A stretch of DNA of 64,000 nucleotides from Flavobacteria bacterium BAL38 (GTDB lineage: Bacteria; Bacteroidota; Bacteroidia; Flavobacteriales; Flavobacteriaceae): positions 1-64,000 of the forward strand of contig AAXX01000002.1 of the NCBI GenBank assembly GCA_000169355.1, in the 5' to 3' direction. The position numbers were made by a program, and so were the translations under genes. Shown piece after piece: positions 16,249 through 27,265 of this stretch (positions are counted from its first letter, which is position 1; the number at the start of each line of letters is the position of its first letter). The notes under the pieces were generated by a model. The model was not told the DNA's origin. It saw only the letters and a list, made by a program, of their open reading frames with translations, and searched no databases.

Positions 16249-17610
16249 CTACCCAAACAACTCACTTACCACATCTTCAATCTTTGCAACTAAAACAATT
16301 TTGATTCCGGTGTTTTTCAAGGAAATTTTGTTGTGTTTGGAAACAAAAATGGTGGTAAATCCTAATTTTTCTGCTTCTTGAATGCGTTGTTCAATACGGT
16401 TAACAGGCCTAATTTCTCCTGAAAGTCCTACTTCACCTGCAAAGCAAAAACCTTCTGTAATGGCAATGTCTTCGTTTGAGGATAAAATGGCGGCCACAAC
16501 CGCTAAATCAATGGCTGTGTCTTCTACTGAGATTCCTCCTGTTACGTTTAGGAAAACGTCTTTGGTGCCTAATCTAAAACCAGCTCGTTTTTCTAAAACA
16601 GCTAAAATCATGTTTAGTCGTTTGGCGTTGTAACCTGTAGTGCTGCGTTGCGGTGTTCCATAAACCGCAGTACTTACTAAGGCTTGAATTTCAATCATTA
16701 ATGGGCGCATGCCTTCTAAAGTAGTGGCAATTGCAGTTCCTGAAAGTTGCTCGTCTTTGTGCGAAATTAATATTTCAGATGGATTGTCGACTTCGCGTAA
16801 ACCCGAACCTTGCATTTCGTAAATACCTAATTCGGCAGTAGAACCAAAACGGTTTTTTAACGAACGTAAAATGCGGTACACGTGATTTCTATCGCCTTCA
16901 AATTGTAAAACGGTATCAACCATGTGCTCTAAAATCTTGGGTCCGGCAATGGTGCCATCTTTGGTGATGTGTCCAATTAAAAGAACTGGAACATTGGATT
17001 CTTTCGCATATTTAATCAACTCAGCCGTACATTCTCTAATCTGAGAAATACTTCCTGCCGACGATTCGATATAATCCGTATGCAAAGTCTGAATCGAATC
17101 GATAATCACAATATCGGGTTGAATCTCTAAAATTTGACGAAAGATATTTTGTGTTTTGGTTTCGGTTAAAATGTAGCAATTATCGCCATTAGAAGTAATG
17201 CGTTCGGCACGCATTTTTATCTGTTTTTGGCTTTCCTCGCCCGAAACATAAAGGGTTTTATAAGGTAATTTTAAAGCAATTTGCAACAGTAACGTACTTT
17301 TTCCAATTCCGGGTTCGCCACCTAATAAGGTTAAAGATCCAGGAACTAATCCGCCACCCAAAACCCGATTCAACTCGTTATCTGTTGTGTTCAATCGGAT
17401 TTCTTGTGCGGTATCAATTTCTTTAATAAGTAAAGGTTTGGTAGCGGCTTTTGAAGTTGCTGTAGTTGTTTTCCAAGCTACTTTTTCTTCTTTTTGAACT
17501 AATTCTTCAACAATAGTATTCCATTCTTTGCAGGCGTTACATTGGCCTTGCCATTTTGAATATTGGGTACCACAGTTTTGGCAAAAGAAAGCCGTTTTTA
17601 CTTTACTCAT
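16249..17610 (-). CDS. radA: DNA repair protein RadA
   Basis: A RecA-like ATPase that promotes branch migration and processing of recombination intermediates. The 453-residue length is typical. The N-terminal zinc finger has Cys10, Cys13, Cys24 and Cys27 (FFCQNCG, GQCNACKEW). Walker A is GGEPGIGKST with Lys104, and the RadA-specific KNRFG motif is at 252-256. The C-terminal third is the Lon-protease-like domain (GISVEDTAIDLAVVAAILSS, SGEIRPVNRIEQRI). It is the last gene of a minus-strand run that begins at panC. Its stop lies 9 bases from the convergent RAYT stop. Confidence 0.96.
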   Translation of the reverse strand: MSKVKTAFFCQNCGTQYSKWQGQCNACKEWNTIVEELVQKEEKVAWKTTTATSKAATKPLLIKEIDTAQEIRLNTTDNELNRVLGGGLVPGSLTLLGGEPGIGKSTLLLQIALKLPYKTLYVSGEESQKQIKMRAERITSNGDNCYILTETKTQNIFRQILEIQPDIVIIDSIQTLHTDYIESSAGSISQIRECTAELIKYAKESNVPVLLIGHITKDGTIAGPKILEHMVDTVLQFEGDRNHVYRILRSLKNRFGSTAELGIYEMQGSGLREVDNPSEILISHKDEQLSGTAIATTLEGMRPLMIEIQALVSTAVYGTPQRSTTGYNAKRLNMILAVLEKRAGFRLGTKDVFLNVTGGISVEDTAIDLAVVAAILSSNEDIAITEGFCFAGEVGLSGEIRPVNRIEQRIQEAEKLGFTTIFVSKHNKISLKNTGIKIVLVAKIEDVVSELFG

Positions 17611-17616
17611 TTTATA

Positions 17617-18822
17617 TTATTCAGTTTTTTCAGCAGGTGTATCTTCAACTGGAGCTTCAACAGGAGGCTCTTCAGTTGGTTTGTCTTCTTTACCTTTTAA
17701 CGCTTCTGCTCTATTTAACATAAAATCTTTTGTTAATTCACGAATTGGCTCTAAAGTAAAGGCTCTTTGATACGTTTTAACTGCTTTTTTATAGTTACCT
17801 GTTTTTTCAAAGTACAAGGCTTGATGATAGGTTCCTAAAATAGTTTTAGGATAATGCTTGTCGGCAAAATCAGCTAAAGGTTGTAACTCATTATATGCTT
17901 TATTTTTTAAAATAGCAGCTTCAATTGCTTTAAAATCGCTTAACCTTGGTTTCATTTTAAAACCAAATCTTTTTTCTAATTCATCATATTTAGCAATTAA
18001 ATAATCGGTATAACCTGCATCTAATTTTAAAATTTTATCCTGAAATTCCACCATTGAAATGGGTTGATAGCCATCAAATATAAAATAAATTGCATTCGGA
18101 ATCGCCTTAGCTACCAACGAATAATGCGAAGCGCCTTTGAAAGCATCGTTTTGATATTTAAAAGTAGCATTTGGAATGGCTTTAATATTAGCATCTAATT
18201 CCGCCGCTTTTTCGTTGATTTCTTTTAAATCAGCTTCACCTGTTGCTTGATAATAAAAAACAGGTTTTGTAATTTTTTCTAAACGTTCAGCAATTCTTTT
18301 TTCCATTTCTGGAGCCATTTCTGGAGCTAAAGAAATATAGGCGTTAAAAATCGGATTGTCTTTGTATAAATAAAAGTTTAAGAAACCGGCTGTCGTGTCA
18401 TGACCAGCAATCATTCGAAAGGGAATAGTGCGGTATTTTTTATCCACATAAGGATATAATTCTTGTCCTATAAATTCAAAGAAATTTGCGCCTGATCCTG
18501 ATGGGAATCCAGCATCGTCAAATTCGCTATCTGCAAAACGAGTTTCACCATAATTTTGATTCACGGCAATAATAATAATTTCAGGTAAATCATCCCAATA
18601 AGCTCCATATTTTAGGATTCCTTCAAATGGATCTAATAGATATTCACCATCTAAAATTAATAATGTTGGGTAGCTCTTTTCGGGATTTGTTTCATAAGAA
18701 GGAGGCGTTACAACCGTAAATGTTCTTGTGCCAAGTTTTTTTGATTCTATAGTTTCTGTGGTCTTTTGGGCAAAAAGGAAAAAACTAAAAAGTACGGTCA
18801 AAAATGTAATAGGGATTTTCAT
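17617..18822 (-). CDS. Secreted esterase-like alpha/beta hydrolase with TPR tail; nucleophile replaced
   Basis: The 401-residue protein has a signal peptide (MKIPITFLTVLFSFFLFAQ) and the fold signature of the putative esterase family related to IroE and Esterase D (YPTLLILDGEYLLDPFEGIL, DLPEIIIIAVNQ). At the nucleophile elbow, where GxSxG is expected, the sequence reads AGHDTTAGF, so Asp142 stands where the Ser should be. That makes normal esterase activity doubtful. A TPR-like repeat follows (ALYFEKTGNYKKAVKTYQRA), then an acidic Pro/Glu tail. It is 6 bases upstream of radA and may be co-transcribed with it. It could be a binding or scaffold protein. Confidence 0.75.
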   Translation of the reverse strand: MKIPITFLTVLFSFFLFAQKTTETIESKKLGTRTFTVVTPPSYETNPEKSYPTLLILDGEYLLDPFEGILKYGAYWDDLPEIIIIAVNQNYGETRFADSEFDDAGFPSGSGANFFEFIGQELYPYVDKKYRTIPFRMIAGHDTTAGFLNFYLYKDNPIFNAYISLAPEMAPEMEKRIAERLEKITKPVFYYQATGEADLKEINEKAAELDANIKAIPNATFKYQNDAFKGASHYSLVAKAIPNAIYFIFDGYQPISMVEFQDKILKLDAGYTDYLIAKYDELEKRFGFKMKPRLSDFKAIEAAILKNKAYNELQPLADFADKHYPKTILGTYHQALYFEKTGNYKKAVKTYQRAFTLEPIRELTKDFMLNRAEALKGKEDKPTEEPPVEAPVEDTPAEKTE

Positions 18823-18862
18823 TTTAAATAGTTTGGTTAAAATAGATTAGCAATTTACTAAT

Positions 18863-19822
18863 TTATTTTTTATTTAAAATAGGTAAAAGCAAATAAGATA
18901 ATAATCCTAAGAAAATAGTTAATAGTGTTTGTGATGTCCATACTAACCAACCAAAAGCAACGCCTACATCATTTGGAATTCCATAAAGCGAATAAATTAA
19001 GGCTATAGCTAAAGGATATGCGCCAATTCCTCCGTTTGTAAAACCTACGGCTAAACTTCCAAAAATAAAGCCCATAATTACAACGTCAAATCCTATATTT
19101 GATGTTTCTGGTAAAGCATAAATGGTTACGTAAAACATTAAAAGATATGTAAACCATATAAAAAAGGAATGAAAAATGTAGTTCCATTTGTCTTTCATTT
19201 TTAAAATACTCGTCATTCCTTCAATTAAACCTGAAAGTTTTTGTTTTAATTTTTTGATAATTTTCCATTCGGCATAAATCCAAACGAAAATAAAAATGAC
19301 AAAAACCAAAAATCCTCCAATTAATAAATAGATTATTTTTTCTACTGGAAGTTTATCAATCAGAAATTTATAAAGCTTGTCAAATTGTAAAACAAAAGCA
19401 ATAATTACGAACAATAGAAAAATTAATAAATCTACAATTCTTTCGGCTACTATGGTGCCAAATCCTTTGTCAAAAGGAACTTTTTCGTATTTTTTTAATA
19501 ATGCGGCTCTTGAAATTTCTCCAGAACGAGGAATAGTTAAATTTATAAAATACGATACACAAACGGTCATTAAGTCGTTGCGAAATTGTGTATTATATCC
19601 TAAATGTTGTAGCGAAAATTTCCATCTATAGGCTCTTGACCAATAGCCAAAAAGCGCAATAAAAAGAGATAGGAAAATGTAGAAATAGTCGGCTTTAATA
19701 AAGCTGATTTTAATTTTTTCTATTTCTGAAGAAGACAGGGTAGTGTATTGATAATAAATAATTCCTAGCCCGATAAAAAGCGGGACAGTAAGACTTAAAA
19801 ATTTTCTAATATTGACTTTCAA
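18863..19822 (-). CDS. Lysylphosphatidylglycerol synthase-type membrane (flippase-like) protein
   Basis: A 319-residue inner-membrane protein with about eight hydrophobic segments, of the UPF0104/YbhN/AglD-like family that resembles the flippase half of MprF. Family landmarks are YWSRAYRWKFSL, LTIPRSGEISRAALL and ERIVDLLIFLLF. There is no soluble aminoacyl-transferase domain, so it cannot lysinylate lipids by itself. The substrate of this class in Bacteroidota is not known to me. It overlaps nothing, but its start lies only 1 base from the panD stop, which implies co-transcription with pantothenate genes and possibly translational coupling. Confidence 0.85.
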   Translation of the reverse strand: MKVNIRKFLSLTVPLFIGLGIIYYQYTTLSSSEIEKIKISFIKADYFYIFLSLFIALFGYWSRAYRWKFSLQHLGYNTQFRNDLMTVCVSYFINLTIPRSGEISRAALLKKYEKVPFDKGFGTIVAERIVDLLIFLLFVIIAFVLQFDKLYKFLIDKLPVEKIIYLLIGGFLVFVIFIFVWIYAEWKIIKKLKQKLSGLIEGMTSILKMKDKWNYIFHSFFIWFTYLLMFYVTIYALPETSNIGFDVVIMGFIFGSLAVGFTNGGIGAYPLAIALIYSLYGIPNDVGVAFGWLVWTSQTLLTIFLGLLSYLLLPILNKK

Positions 19823-19823
19823 A

Positions 19824-20174
19824 CTAAGTTAAAGAGTTATCTTTTTCGTTTGGAAAAACTAATGTTGGTTTGAATTTTTTTGCTTCTTCAAAATCCATTA
19901 TTCCATAAGAAATAATGATAACAATATCACCTCTGTGAACTTTACGAGCTGCAGGTCCGTTTAAGGTTATTTCGCCTGTATTTCTTGGTCCTTTGATAGC
20001 GTAAGTTTCTAATCGTTCCCCATTGTTAATGTTTACGATTTGTACTTTTTCACCCTCAATAATATTAGACGCTTCCATAAGTGCTTCGTCTATGGTGATA
20101 CTCCCTATGTAATTCAAATCGGCACCGGTTACGGTTACTCTATGAATTTTTGATTTTACTACTTGAATTTGCAT
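19824..20174 (-). CDS. panD: Aspartate 1-decarboxylase PanD
   Basis: It makes beta-alanine from aspartate for pantothenate synthesis. The 116-residue proenzyme self-cleaves at Gly24-Ser25 ([10 protein letters not shown]) to create the pyruvoyl cofactor from Ser25. Lys9 and His11 near the N-terminus, and Tyr58 in the [12 protein letters not shown] segment, are at the expected active-site places. Length matches the family (about 115-130). It lies 13 bases after panC, so beta-alanine supply and its condensation are made from one transcript. The expected partner PanM/PanZ is not seen and is not usual outside enterobacteria. Confidence 0.96.
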   Translation of the reverse strand: MQIQVVKSKIHRVTVTGADLNYIGSITIDEALMEASNIIEGEKVQIVNINNGERLETYAIKGPRNTGEITLNGPAARKVHRGDIVIIISYGIMDFEEAKKFKPTLVFPNEKDNSLT

Positions 20175-20187
20175 GTCGCAAAGGTAA

Positions 20188-21036
20188 TTAATTTAGTGAA
20201 ATATTATCAATTAATCTGATATTCTCAATGAAAATGGCGATAAATCCGCGATATTTTTTGTTGGATTCTTTTTCAGAAACTGGTAAAAGTGTTTCTTCAT
20301 CAGCAATTTCAAAATATTCTAATTGAAATTCTGGAATTTTTTTAAATTCGTTTTTTACAAATAAAATGGTTTCCTGTGATGATTTTGTTTGAAATATATC
20401 TTTGGCAGCTTTTAGAATTTGAAAAATTATTGCTGCATTTTCTCTGGTAATTTTTGAAAGTCTTTCATTTCGAGAACTCATGGCTAATCCACTATCTTCT
20501 CTATGAATTGGACATCCTATAATAGAAACTGGAATAATATATTTTGAAACTAGTTTTCTCACAATTTGAAGTTGTTGAAAATCTTTTTCGCCAAAATAAG
20601 CCTTGTTTGGTAAAATAATTTCAAATAAACGTTTCACAATTGTACCAACACCATCAAAATGGCCAGGACGATGCTTGCCTTCCATTTGGTTTTCTAAGCC
20701 ATCGTAATCAAAACTTTCAGAAATGGTATTACCTTTATAAATATCGGCTACTTCCGGAGCATAAACGATGATGTTATTGCTTAAATTTTGCATTATTTGC
20801 ACATCGCGTTCTAGAGTTCGTGGATATTTATCTAAATCTTCAGCATTGTTAAATTGAGTTGGATTCACAAAAATACTCATCACTGTAACATCGTTTTCTG
20901 AAAGCGAATTTTTCAGCAACGATAGGTGTCCTTGATGCAGTGCTCCCATGGTAGGAACAAATCCAATGGATTTATTTTGTTTAATTAATGGGCTTAAAAA
21001 AGCACTTAAATCAGACTTTTTATTAAAAATGAGCAT
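20188..21036 (-). CDS. panC: Pantothenate synthetase PanC
   Basis: It joins pantoate and beta-alanine using ATP. The 282-residue protein has the nucleotidyltransferase motif [14 protein letters not shown] (about residues 28-41) and the second signature [13 protein letters not shown]. The SSRNERLS segment matches the KMSKS-equivalent loop of the family. It is the first gene of the minus-strand group panC-panD-flippase-esterase-radA. A minus-strand -7 box (21060-21067) lies 24 bases upstream of the ATG. Confidence 0.96.
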   Translation of the reverse strand: MLIFNKKSDLSAFLSPLIKQNKSIGFVPTMGALHQGHLSLLKNSLSENDVTVMSIFVNPTQFNNAEDLDKYPRTLERDVQIMQNLSNNIIVYAPEVADIYKGNTISESFDYDGLENQMEGKHRPGHFDGVGTIVKRLFEIILPNKAYFGEKDFQQLQIVRKLVSKYIIPVSIIGCPIHREDSGLAMSSRNERLSKITRENAAIIFQILKAAKDIFQTKSSQETILFVKNEFKKIPEFQLEYFEIADEETLLPVSEKESNKKYRGFIAIFIENIRLIDNISLN

Positions 21037-21059
21037 TTTCTAATTTGTTATTTCAGGTG

Positions 21060-21067
21060 CAAACTTA
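21060..21067 (-). promoter_or_regulatory. Candidate -7 box of the panC operon
   Basis: TAAGTTTG on the minus strand matches TAnnTTTG, 24 bases before the panC ATG. The same short divergent region holds a plus-strand -7 box for the next gene. Confidence 0.5.
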
Positions 21068-21098
21068 CTATTTTAGTGGATAAATCCATAAAATTTTG

Positions 21099-21106
21099 TA
21101 ATTTTG
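21099..21106 (+). promoter_or_regulatory. Candidate -7 box of the 21144 gene
   Basis: TAATTTTG matches TAnnTTTG, 38 bases before the ATG. No good -33 TTG was seen in the divergent region. Confidence 0.45.
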
Positions 21107-21143
21107 CAAGGTTTTTTAAAACAATAATTAACTAGAATACATT

Positions 21144-21950
21144 ATGGAAGACAAGAGGATATTGTATGTATCATCTGAAGTGGTGCCTTATTTAGCTGAA
21201 AACGAAGTGTCGTTACAATCGTATGAAATGCCAAAAATGATTAATGATTTAGGCGGACAAATACGAATTTTTATGCCTAGATATGGTAATATCAATGAAA
21301 GAAGACATCAATTGCATGAAGTTATCCGTTTATCAGGAATGAATTTGGTGGTAAATGATATGGATATGCCTCTAATTATTAAAGTGGCTTCAATTCCTAA
21401 AGAGCGAATTCAAGTTTATTTTATTGATAATGATGAATATTTCAAGAGAAAAGCTACTTTTTCAGATGAAGAGGGTGTTTTATATCCAGATAATGACGAA
21501 AGAGCTATTTTCTTCGCAAAAGGAGTAGTAGAAACAGTGAAAAAATTAAATTGGGTTCCTGATGTAATTCATGTTCATGGATGGATGGCTGCCATGTTGC
21601 CGGTTTACTTAAAACACTATTATAAAGATGAAGGAATTTTTGCTGAAACAAAAATAATTTCTTCGGTTTATGAACAAGGTTTTGAAGGTGAATTAAATAA
21701 AGAATTCATCAATAAAGTTTTATTTGATAATATTGATAAAGATTCGGTTTTAGATTTAGCATCGCCTACTTATGAAAACTTAATGAAAGTTTGTATTATG
21801 CATTCAGATGCAGTGGTAGCTGGTTCTGAGGTCTTGTCTCCAACTTTAACAAAATTTATAGAAAGTTCAAACAAACCTTTTTTACCTTTCGCCTCTAAAG
21901 ACACTATTAAAGAAGTTTATACTTCATTTATCAAGAATCACTTACTATAA
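21144..21950 (+). CDS. Glycogen/starch synthase-like protein, N-terminal GT5 domain only
   Basis: The 268-residue protein matches only the N-terminal half of GlgA (ILYVSSEVVPYLAENEV, LGGQIRIFMPRYGNI, DVIHVHGWMAAMLPVYL). GlgA is normally about 475 residues with two Rossmann-like halves; the C-terminal half, which holds the donor-binding site, is absent. The ADP-glucose motif KTGGL expected after the first strand is also missing: YLAENEVS stands there. Activity as a glycogen synthase is therefore unlikely. It is 15 bases upstream of the DUF4270 gene, and no other glycogen gene is near. Short GlgA-like proteins of this size occur in other Bacteroidota as I recall. Confidence 0.82.
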   Translation: MEDKRILYVSSEVVPYLAENEVSLQSYEMPKMINDLGGQIRIFMPRYGNINERRHQLHEVIRLSGMNLVVNDMDMPLIIKVASIPKERIQVYFIDNDEYFKRKATFSDEEGVLYPDNDERAIFFAKGVVETVKKLNWVPDVIHVHGWMAAMLPVYLKHYYKDEGIFAETKIISSVYEQGFEGELNKEFINKVLFDNIDKDSVLDLASPTYENLMKVCIMHSDAVVAGSEVLSPTLTKFIESSNKPFLPFASKDTIKEVYTSFIKNHLL

Positions 21951-21965
21951 AAGGTTTTTACCATT

Positions 21966-23675
21966 ATGAAAAAAAGTTTTTTAAAAATATCATCACTATT
22001 ATTTCTTTTTGTTCTTATAATTTCATGTGATAAGGATTTTAATTCCTTAGACTCAGATGTAATTGGAGATAATCATTTTGATTTAGAAAAATATGAGGTA
22101 GAAAATTTAATCGCATATACTAAAGAGACAGGACCTGTACAAGCTAATAATTTACCTTTAAATGCTTTAGGCATTTATGATAATCCAAAGTTTGGTCTTA
22201 CTAAGGCTCATTTTGTGACGCAAGTTGAACTTGGTACCGAAAACCCTTCTTTTGGATATGATCCTGTAATTGATTCAGTGTATTTATATGTTCCTTATTT
22301 TAGTTCTCTTCAATCTACAGAAACTTCTGGAGAGCGTATTTATGAATTAGATTCAATTTACGGAAATACAGATACAGGCAAGTTTAAGTTATCGGTAGTT
22401 GAAAATGGTTATTATTTAAGAGACTATGACCCAACAGATAATTTACAGTCATCTCAAAAATATTACAGTGACGATAAGGCTTTAATAGATCCATTTAAAG
22501 GAACTGAAATACTAAATAATAGTGCAGCCATTGCGCAAAATAATGAGTTTTATTTTAGTAATAAAGAATTATATATTTATAAAACTGATGGTTCAGGTTT
22601 ATATGTAGATAGTAATGGAGATGTATTGTCTGATCAAAATGACACCACTCTAAGAGTTATAAAAGAAAGAAAAACTCCAGGCATGTGGTTAGATTTAAAA
22701 AGCAGTTATTTCCAACAAAAAATTTTAGATGCAACTGCATCAGGTAATCTGTTTAACAATAACATTTTTAAAAATTATTTTAGAGGTCTTTTATTTGAAG
22801 TAGAAGAAATTAGTGCAGGTCAAGGAGCATTAGCAATTTTAGATTTTTCTAGAGCCGAACTTAAAATTTTATATAAAGCGTCTGCAGATCCAACAGTTGA
22901 TAATCCAGACCCAATAAGGACTAGGAGAGAGTTTTCGCTTAAAATGGGTTATAATTCATCATCAACACTAAGAAATAATAGTATTAATTTTTTAGAACAT
23001 ACAAATTCTGTTGATTATCAAGCGGGTTTAGGTGATTCGGATGAAATTTTAGGTAGCAATAAATTATTTATTAAAGGAGGAAATGGTTCAGTTGCCTTTA
23101 TTGATCTTTTTGGAAATGGCGAACTAGAAACTCTAAGAAATAATGTAACTAATCAGAATTGGTTAGTTAATGATGCTATACTTACTTTTTATATAGATAA
23201 AACTTCAATGGTTGGTGTTGATAAAGATAGTGAGCCAGAAAGAATTTATATATTTGATGCAACAAACAATGTTGTTATTATCGATTATTCATTTGATAGT
23301 TCAACAAGTTCTAATTCAAAAAATAATAAAGTAGTTTTTGGAGGTATTATTCAAAGAGAAACAGATGATGCTAAAAAAGGGATTAAATATACAGTAAGGT
23401 TAACAGAACATATTAAGAGTGTTTTAAAAGCTGATGATAATGGAGATTATCAAGATAATATTAAAATAGGAATCTCTGTTACAGAGTCTATAAATCTTGT
23501 TTCAACAGCCACTATTAAAAATCCAATTTTAGCTAATGGAGTAGAAGTTGAAAGTATTCCACTGGCGTCAATTTTAAATCCATTAGGAACCATTTTGTTT
23601 GGAAATGTAATCACAAATCCTGATGATTCAGACAAAAAACTTAAGTTAAATATTTATTTCACTAAACCTAATTAG
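21966..23675 (+). CDS. DUF4270 family lipoprotein
   Basis: A 569-residue protein starting with a lipoprotein signal, MKKSFLKISSLLFLFVLIISC (lipidated Cys at residue 21). The rest is beta-rich and matches what I know of DUF4270, a Bacteroidota-only family of exported proteins of unknown function. It contains no enzyme motif I recognise. The order glgA-like, DUF4270, glmS is tight (15 and 6 bases), so it is probably translated from one message. Because lipoproteins of this kind usually sit at the outer membrane or surface, its link to amino-sugar synthesis is unexplained. Confidence 0.78.
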   Translation: MKKSFLKISSLLFLFVLIISCDKDFNSLDSDVIGDNHFDLEKYEVENLIAYTKETGPVQANNLPLNALGIYDNPKFGLTKAHFVTQVELGTENPSFGYDPVIDSVYLYVPYFSSLQSTETSGERIYELDSIYGNTDTGKFKLSVVENGYYLRDYDPTDNLQSSQKYYSDDKALIDPFKGTEILNNSAAIAQNNEFYFSNKELYIYKTDGSGLYVDSNGDVLSDQNDTTLRVIKERKTPGMWLDLKSSYFQQKILDATASGNLFNNNIFKNYFRGLLFEVEEISAGQGALAILDFSRAELKILYKASADPTVDNPDPIRTRREFSLKMGYNSSSTLRNNSINFLEHTNSVDYQAGLGDSDEILGSNKLFIKGGNGSVAFIDLFGNGELETLRNNVTNQNWLVNDAILTFYIDKTSMVGVDKDSEPERIYIFDATNNVVIIDYSFDSSTSSNSKNNKVVFGGIIQRETDDAKKGIKYTVRLTEHIKSVLKADDNGDYQDNIKIGISVTESINLVSTATIKNPILANGVEVESIPLASILNPLGTILFGNVITNPDDSDKKLKLNIYFTKPN

Positions 23676-23681
23676 TAATAT

Positions 23682-25529
23682 ATGTGTGGAATTGTAGGTT
23701 ACATAGGACATAGAGATGCTTATCCAGTAATTATTAAAGGATTACATCGTTTAGAATATAGAGGTTATGATAGTGCTGGAATTGTTTTGTACGATGGGCA
23801 AGATTTAAAACTGTCTAAGACTAAAGGTAAAGTTTCTGATTTAGAATTAAAAGCAGAAGCTGAGAAAAATACATTTGGTAAAATAGGTATGGGTCATACG
23901 CGTTGGGCTACTCATGGAGTGCCTAATGATGTAAACTCTCATCCACATTTTTCAAACTCTGGAAAATTAGTAATTATACATAATGGAATCATCGAAAACT
24001 ATGAACCATTAAAACAAGAATTAATAAAAAGAGGTTATACTTTTAAATCAGATACGGATACAGAAGTATTAATTAATTTAATTGAAGAGGTAAAGAAAAA
24101 AGAAAATTGCAAACTAGGTAAGGCGGTTCAAGTTGCCTTAAATCAGGTAATTGGTGCTTATGCAATTGCGGTTATTGATGTAGAAAAACCAGACGAAATT
24201 ATTGTGGCTCGTTTAGGAAGTCCTTTGGCAATTGGAATTGGTGAAGACGAGTTTTTCATCGCGTCAGATGCAACTCCTTTTATAGAATATACTTCAAATG
24301 CTATTTATCTAGAAGATGAAGAAATGGCAATTGTACGTTTACATAAACCATTAAAAGTTAGAAAAATTAAAGACGATTCTTTGGTTGATCCTTATATTCA
24401 AGAGCTTCAATTAAATTTAGAGCAAATAGAAAAAGGAGGTTATGATCATTTCATGATGAAAGAAATCTACGAACAACCAAGTGTTATTAAAGACACCTAT
24501 AGAGGAAGGCTATTAGCCAACAAAGGTATTGTTCATATGTCCGGAGTTGAAGATAATTTAGAAAAATTCTTAAACGCTAAACGAATCCTTATTGTTGCTT
24601 GTGGAACTTCATGGCACGCCGGATTAGTTGCAGAGTATATTATTGAAGAATTTTCAAGAATTCCAGTTGAAGTAGAATACGCATCTGAATTCAGATATAG
24701 AAATCCAATTATCAATAAAGATGATGTTGTTATTGCTATATCTCAGTCTGGAGAAACGGCAGATACTTTAGCAGCTATTAAATTAGCGAAAGAAAATGGA
24801 GCTTTTGTTTTTGGAGTTTGTAATGTAGTAGGTTCTTCTATTTCTAGAGAAACTCATGCAGGAGCTTATACACATGCAGGGCCAGAAATAGGTGTTGCAT
24901 CTACTAAAGCTTTCACAACACAAATTACTATCTTAACATTGTTAGCACTTCGCTTAGCAAAAGCAAAAGGAACAATGCCTAATTCAGAGTATCAACGTTA
25001 TTTGTTGGAGTTAGAATTAATTCCTGAAAAAGTAGAAGAAGCGCTTCAAACAAATGAAGTTGCAAAACAAATTGCGGAAATATATAAAGACGCAACTAAT
25101 TGTTTGTACTTAGGAAGAGGGTATAATTTTCCTGTAGCTTTAGAAGGTGCTTTGAAATTAAAAGAAATTTCATATATCCATGCAGAAGGATATCCGGCAG
25201 CAGAAATGAAGCACGGACCTATTGCTTTAATTGATGAATCAATGCCAGTAATTGTAATTGCTCCAAATAAAGGACATTATGATAAAGTGGTAAGTAATAT
25301 TCAAGAAATAAAATCGAGAAGTGGAAAAATTATTGCCGTAGTTACTAAAGGTGATACCCAAGTTAGAGCTTTAGCAGACCATGTTATCGAGATTCCTGAA
25401 ACCAACGAACCATTTACACCGTTATTAACTACAATTCCGTTACAATTATTGTCGTATCATATTGCAGTTTTAAGAGGTTGTAATGTCGATCAACCTAGGA
25501 ATTTAGCAAAATCCGTAACGGTAGAATAA
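23682..25529 (+). CDS. glmS: Glucosamine-6-phosphate synthase (isomerizing)
   Basis: It converts fructose-6-phosphate and glutamine to glucosamine-6-phosphate, the first step to UDP-GlcNAc for peptidoglycan and LPS. The 615-residue protein starts MCGIVGYIGHRDAYPV, so Cys2 becomes the N-terminal nucleophile after Met removal. The glutaminase domain continues with GHTRWATHGVPNDVNSHPH. Two SIS sugar-isomerase domains follow, marked by CGTSWHAGLVAEY, SQSGETADTLAA and LGRGYNFPVALEGALKLKE. The C-terminal signature PRNLAKSVTVE is intact. No glmS ribozyme is expected in this phylum, and only six bases separate it from the upstream gene. Confidence 0.97.
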   Translation: MCGIVGYIGHRDAYPVIIKGLHRLEYRGYDSAGIVLYDGQDLKLSKTKGKVSDLELKAEAEKNTFGKIGMGHTRWATHGVPNDVNSHPHFSNSGKLVIIHNGIIENYEPLKQELIKRGYTFKSDTDTEVLINLIEEVKKKENCKLGKAVQVALNQVIGAYAIAVIDVEKPDEIIVARLGSPLAIGIGEDEFFIASDATPFIEYTSNAIYLEDEEMAIVRLHKPLKVRKIKDDSLVDPYIQELQLNLEQIEKGGYDHFMMKEIYEQPSVIKDTYRGRLLANKGIVHMSGVEDNLEKFLNAKRILIVACGTSWHAGLVAEYIIEEFSRIPVEVEYASEFRYRNPIINKDDVVIAISQSGETADTLAAIKLAKENGAFVFGVCNVVGSSISRETHAGAYTHAGPEIGVASTKAFTTQITILTLLALRLAKAKGTMPNSEYQRYLLELELIPEKVEEALQTNEVAKQIAEIYKDATNCLYLGRGYNFPVALEGALKLKEISYIHAEGYPAAEMKHGPIALIDESMPVIVIAPNKGHYDKVVSNIQEIKSRSGKIIAVVTKGDTQVRALADHVIEIPETNEPFTPLLTTIPLQLLSYHIAVLRGCNVDQPRNLAKSVTVE

Positions 25530-25537
25530 CATTTTAG

Positions 25538-25566
25538 AAGCGAAATTTTACAATTTCGCTTTTTTA
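25538..25566 (+). terminator. Terminator after glmS
   Basis: Stem AAGCGAAATT / AATTTCGCTT with a TTAC loop, followed by a T run. It ends the glgA-like/DUF4270/glmS unit before the atpD promoter. Confidence 0.85.
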
Positions 25567-25589
25567 TTGTAAAAAAGTCAAAAAATATA

Positions 25590-25621
25590 TTGCAAAATTG
25601 TTTCAAAAAAAACTATCTTTG
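25590..25621 (+). promoter_or_regulatory. Promoter of atpD-atpC
   Basis: TTG (25590-25592), 21 bases, then TATCTTTG (25614-25621), fit the Bacteroidota consensus. The transcript would have a leader of about 55 bases. Confidence 0.65.
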
Positions 25622-25678
25622 CACTCGGAAAAATACATCATTTTTTCAACATTAATTAGCTATTAAATAAATACATAA

Positions 25679-27193
<1,515 letters not shown>

Positions 27194-27230
27194 TAACTAG
27201 TAATCAGTTACCAGTAGCAGTTTACAGAAA

Positions 27231-27256
27231 CTGAGACTGAAAACTGAGACTGAAAA
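27231..27256 (+). repeat. Two 13-bp tandem units in the atpD-atpC spacer
   Basis: CTGAGACTGAAAA occurs twice back to back between atpD and atpC. The surrounding 72-base spacer is otherwise featureless. Confidence 0.75.
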
Positions 27257-27265
27257 CTAATAAAA

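Noticed and set aside
21144..21950. A frameshifted full-length glgA
   Set aside because: The frame ends with a proper stop 15 bases before the DUF4270 start, and no GT5 C-terminal half is readable in any frame downstream.
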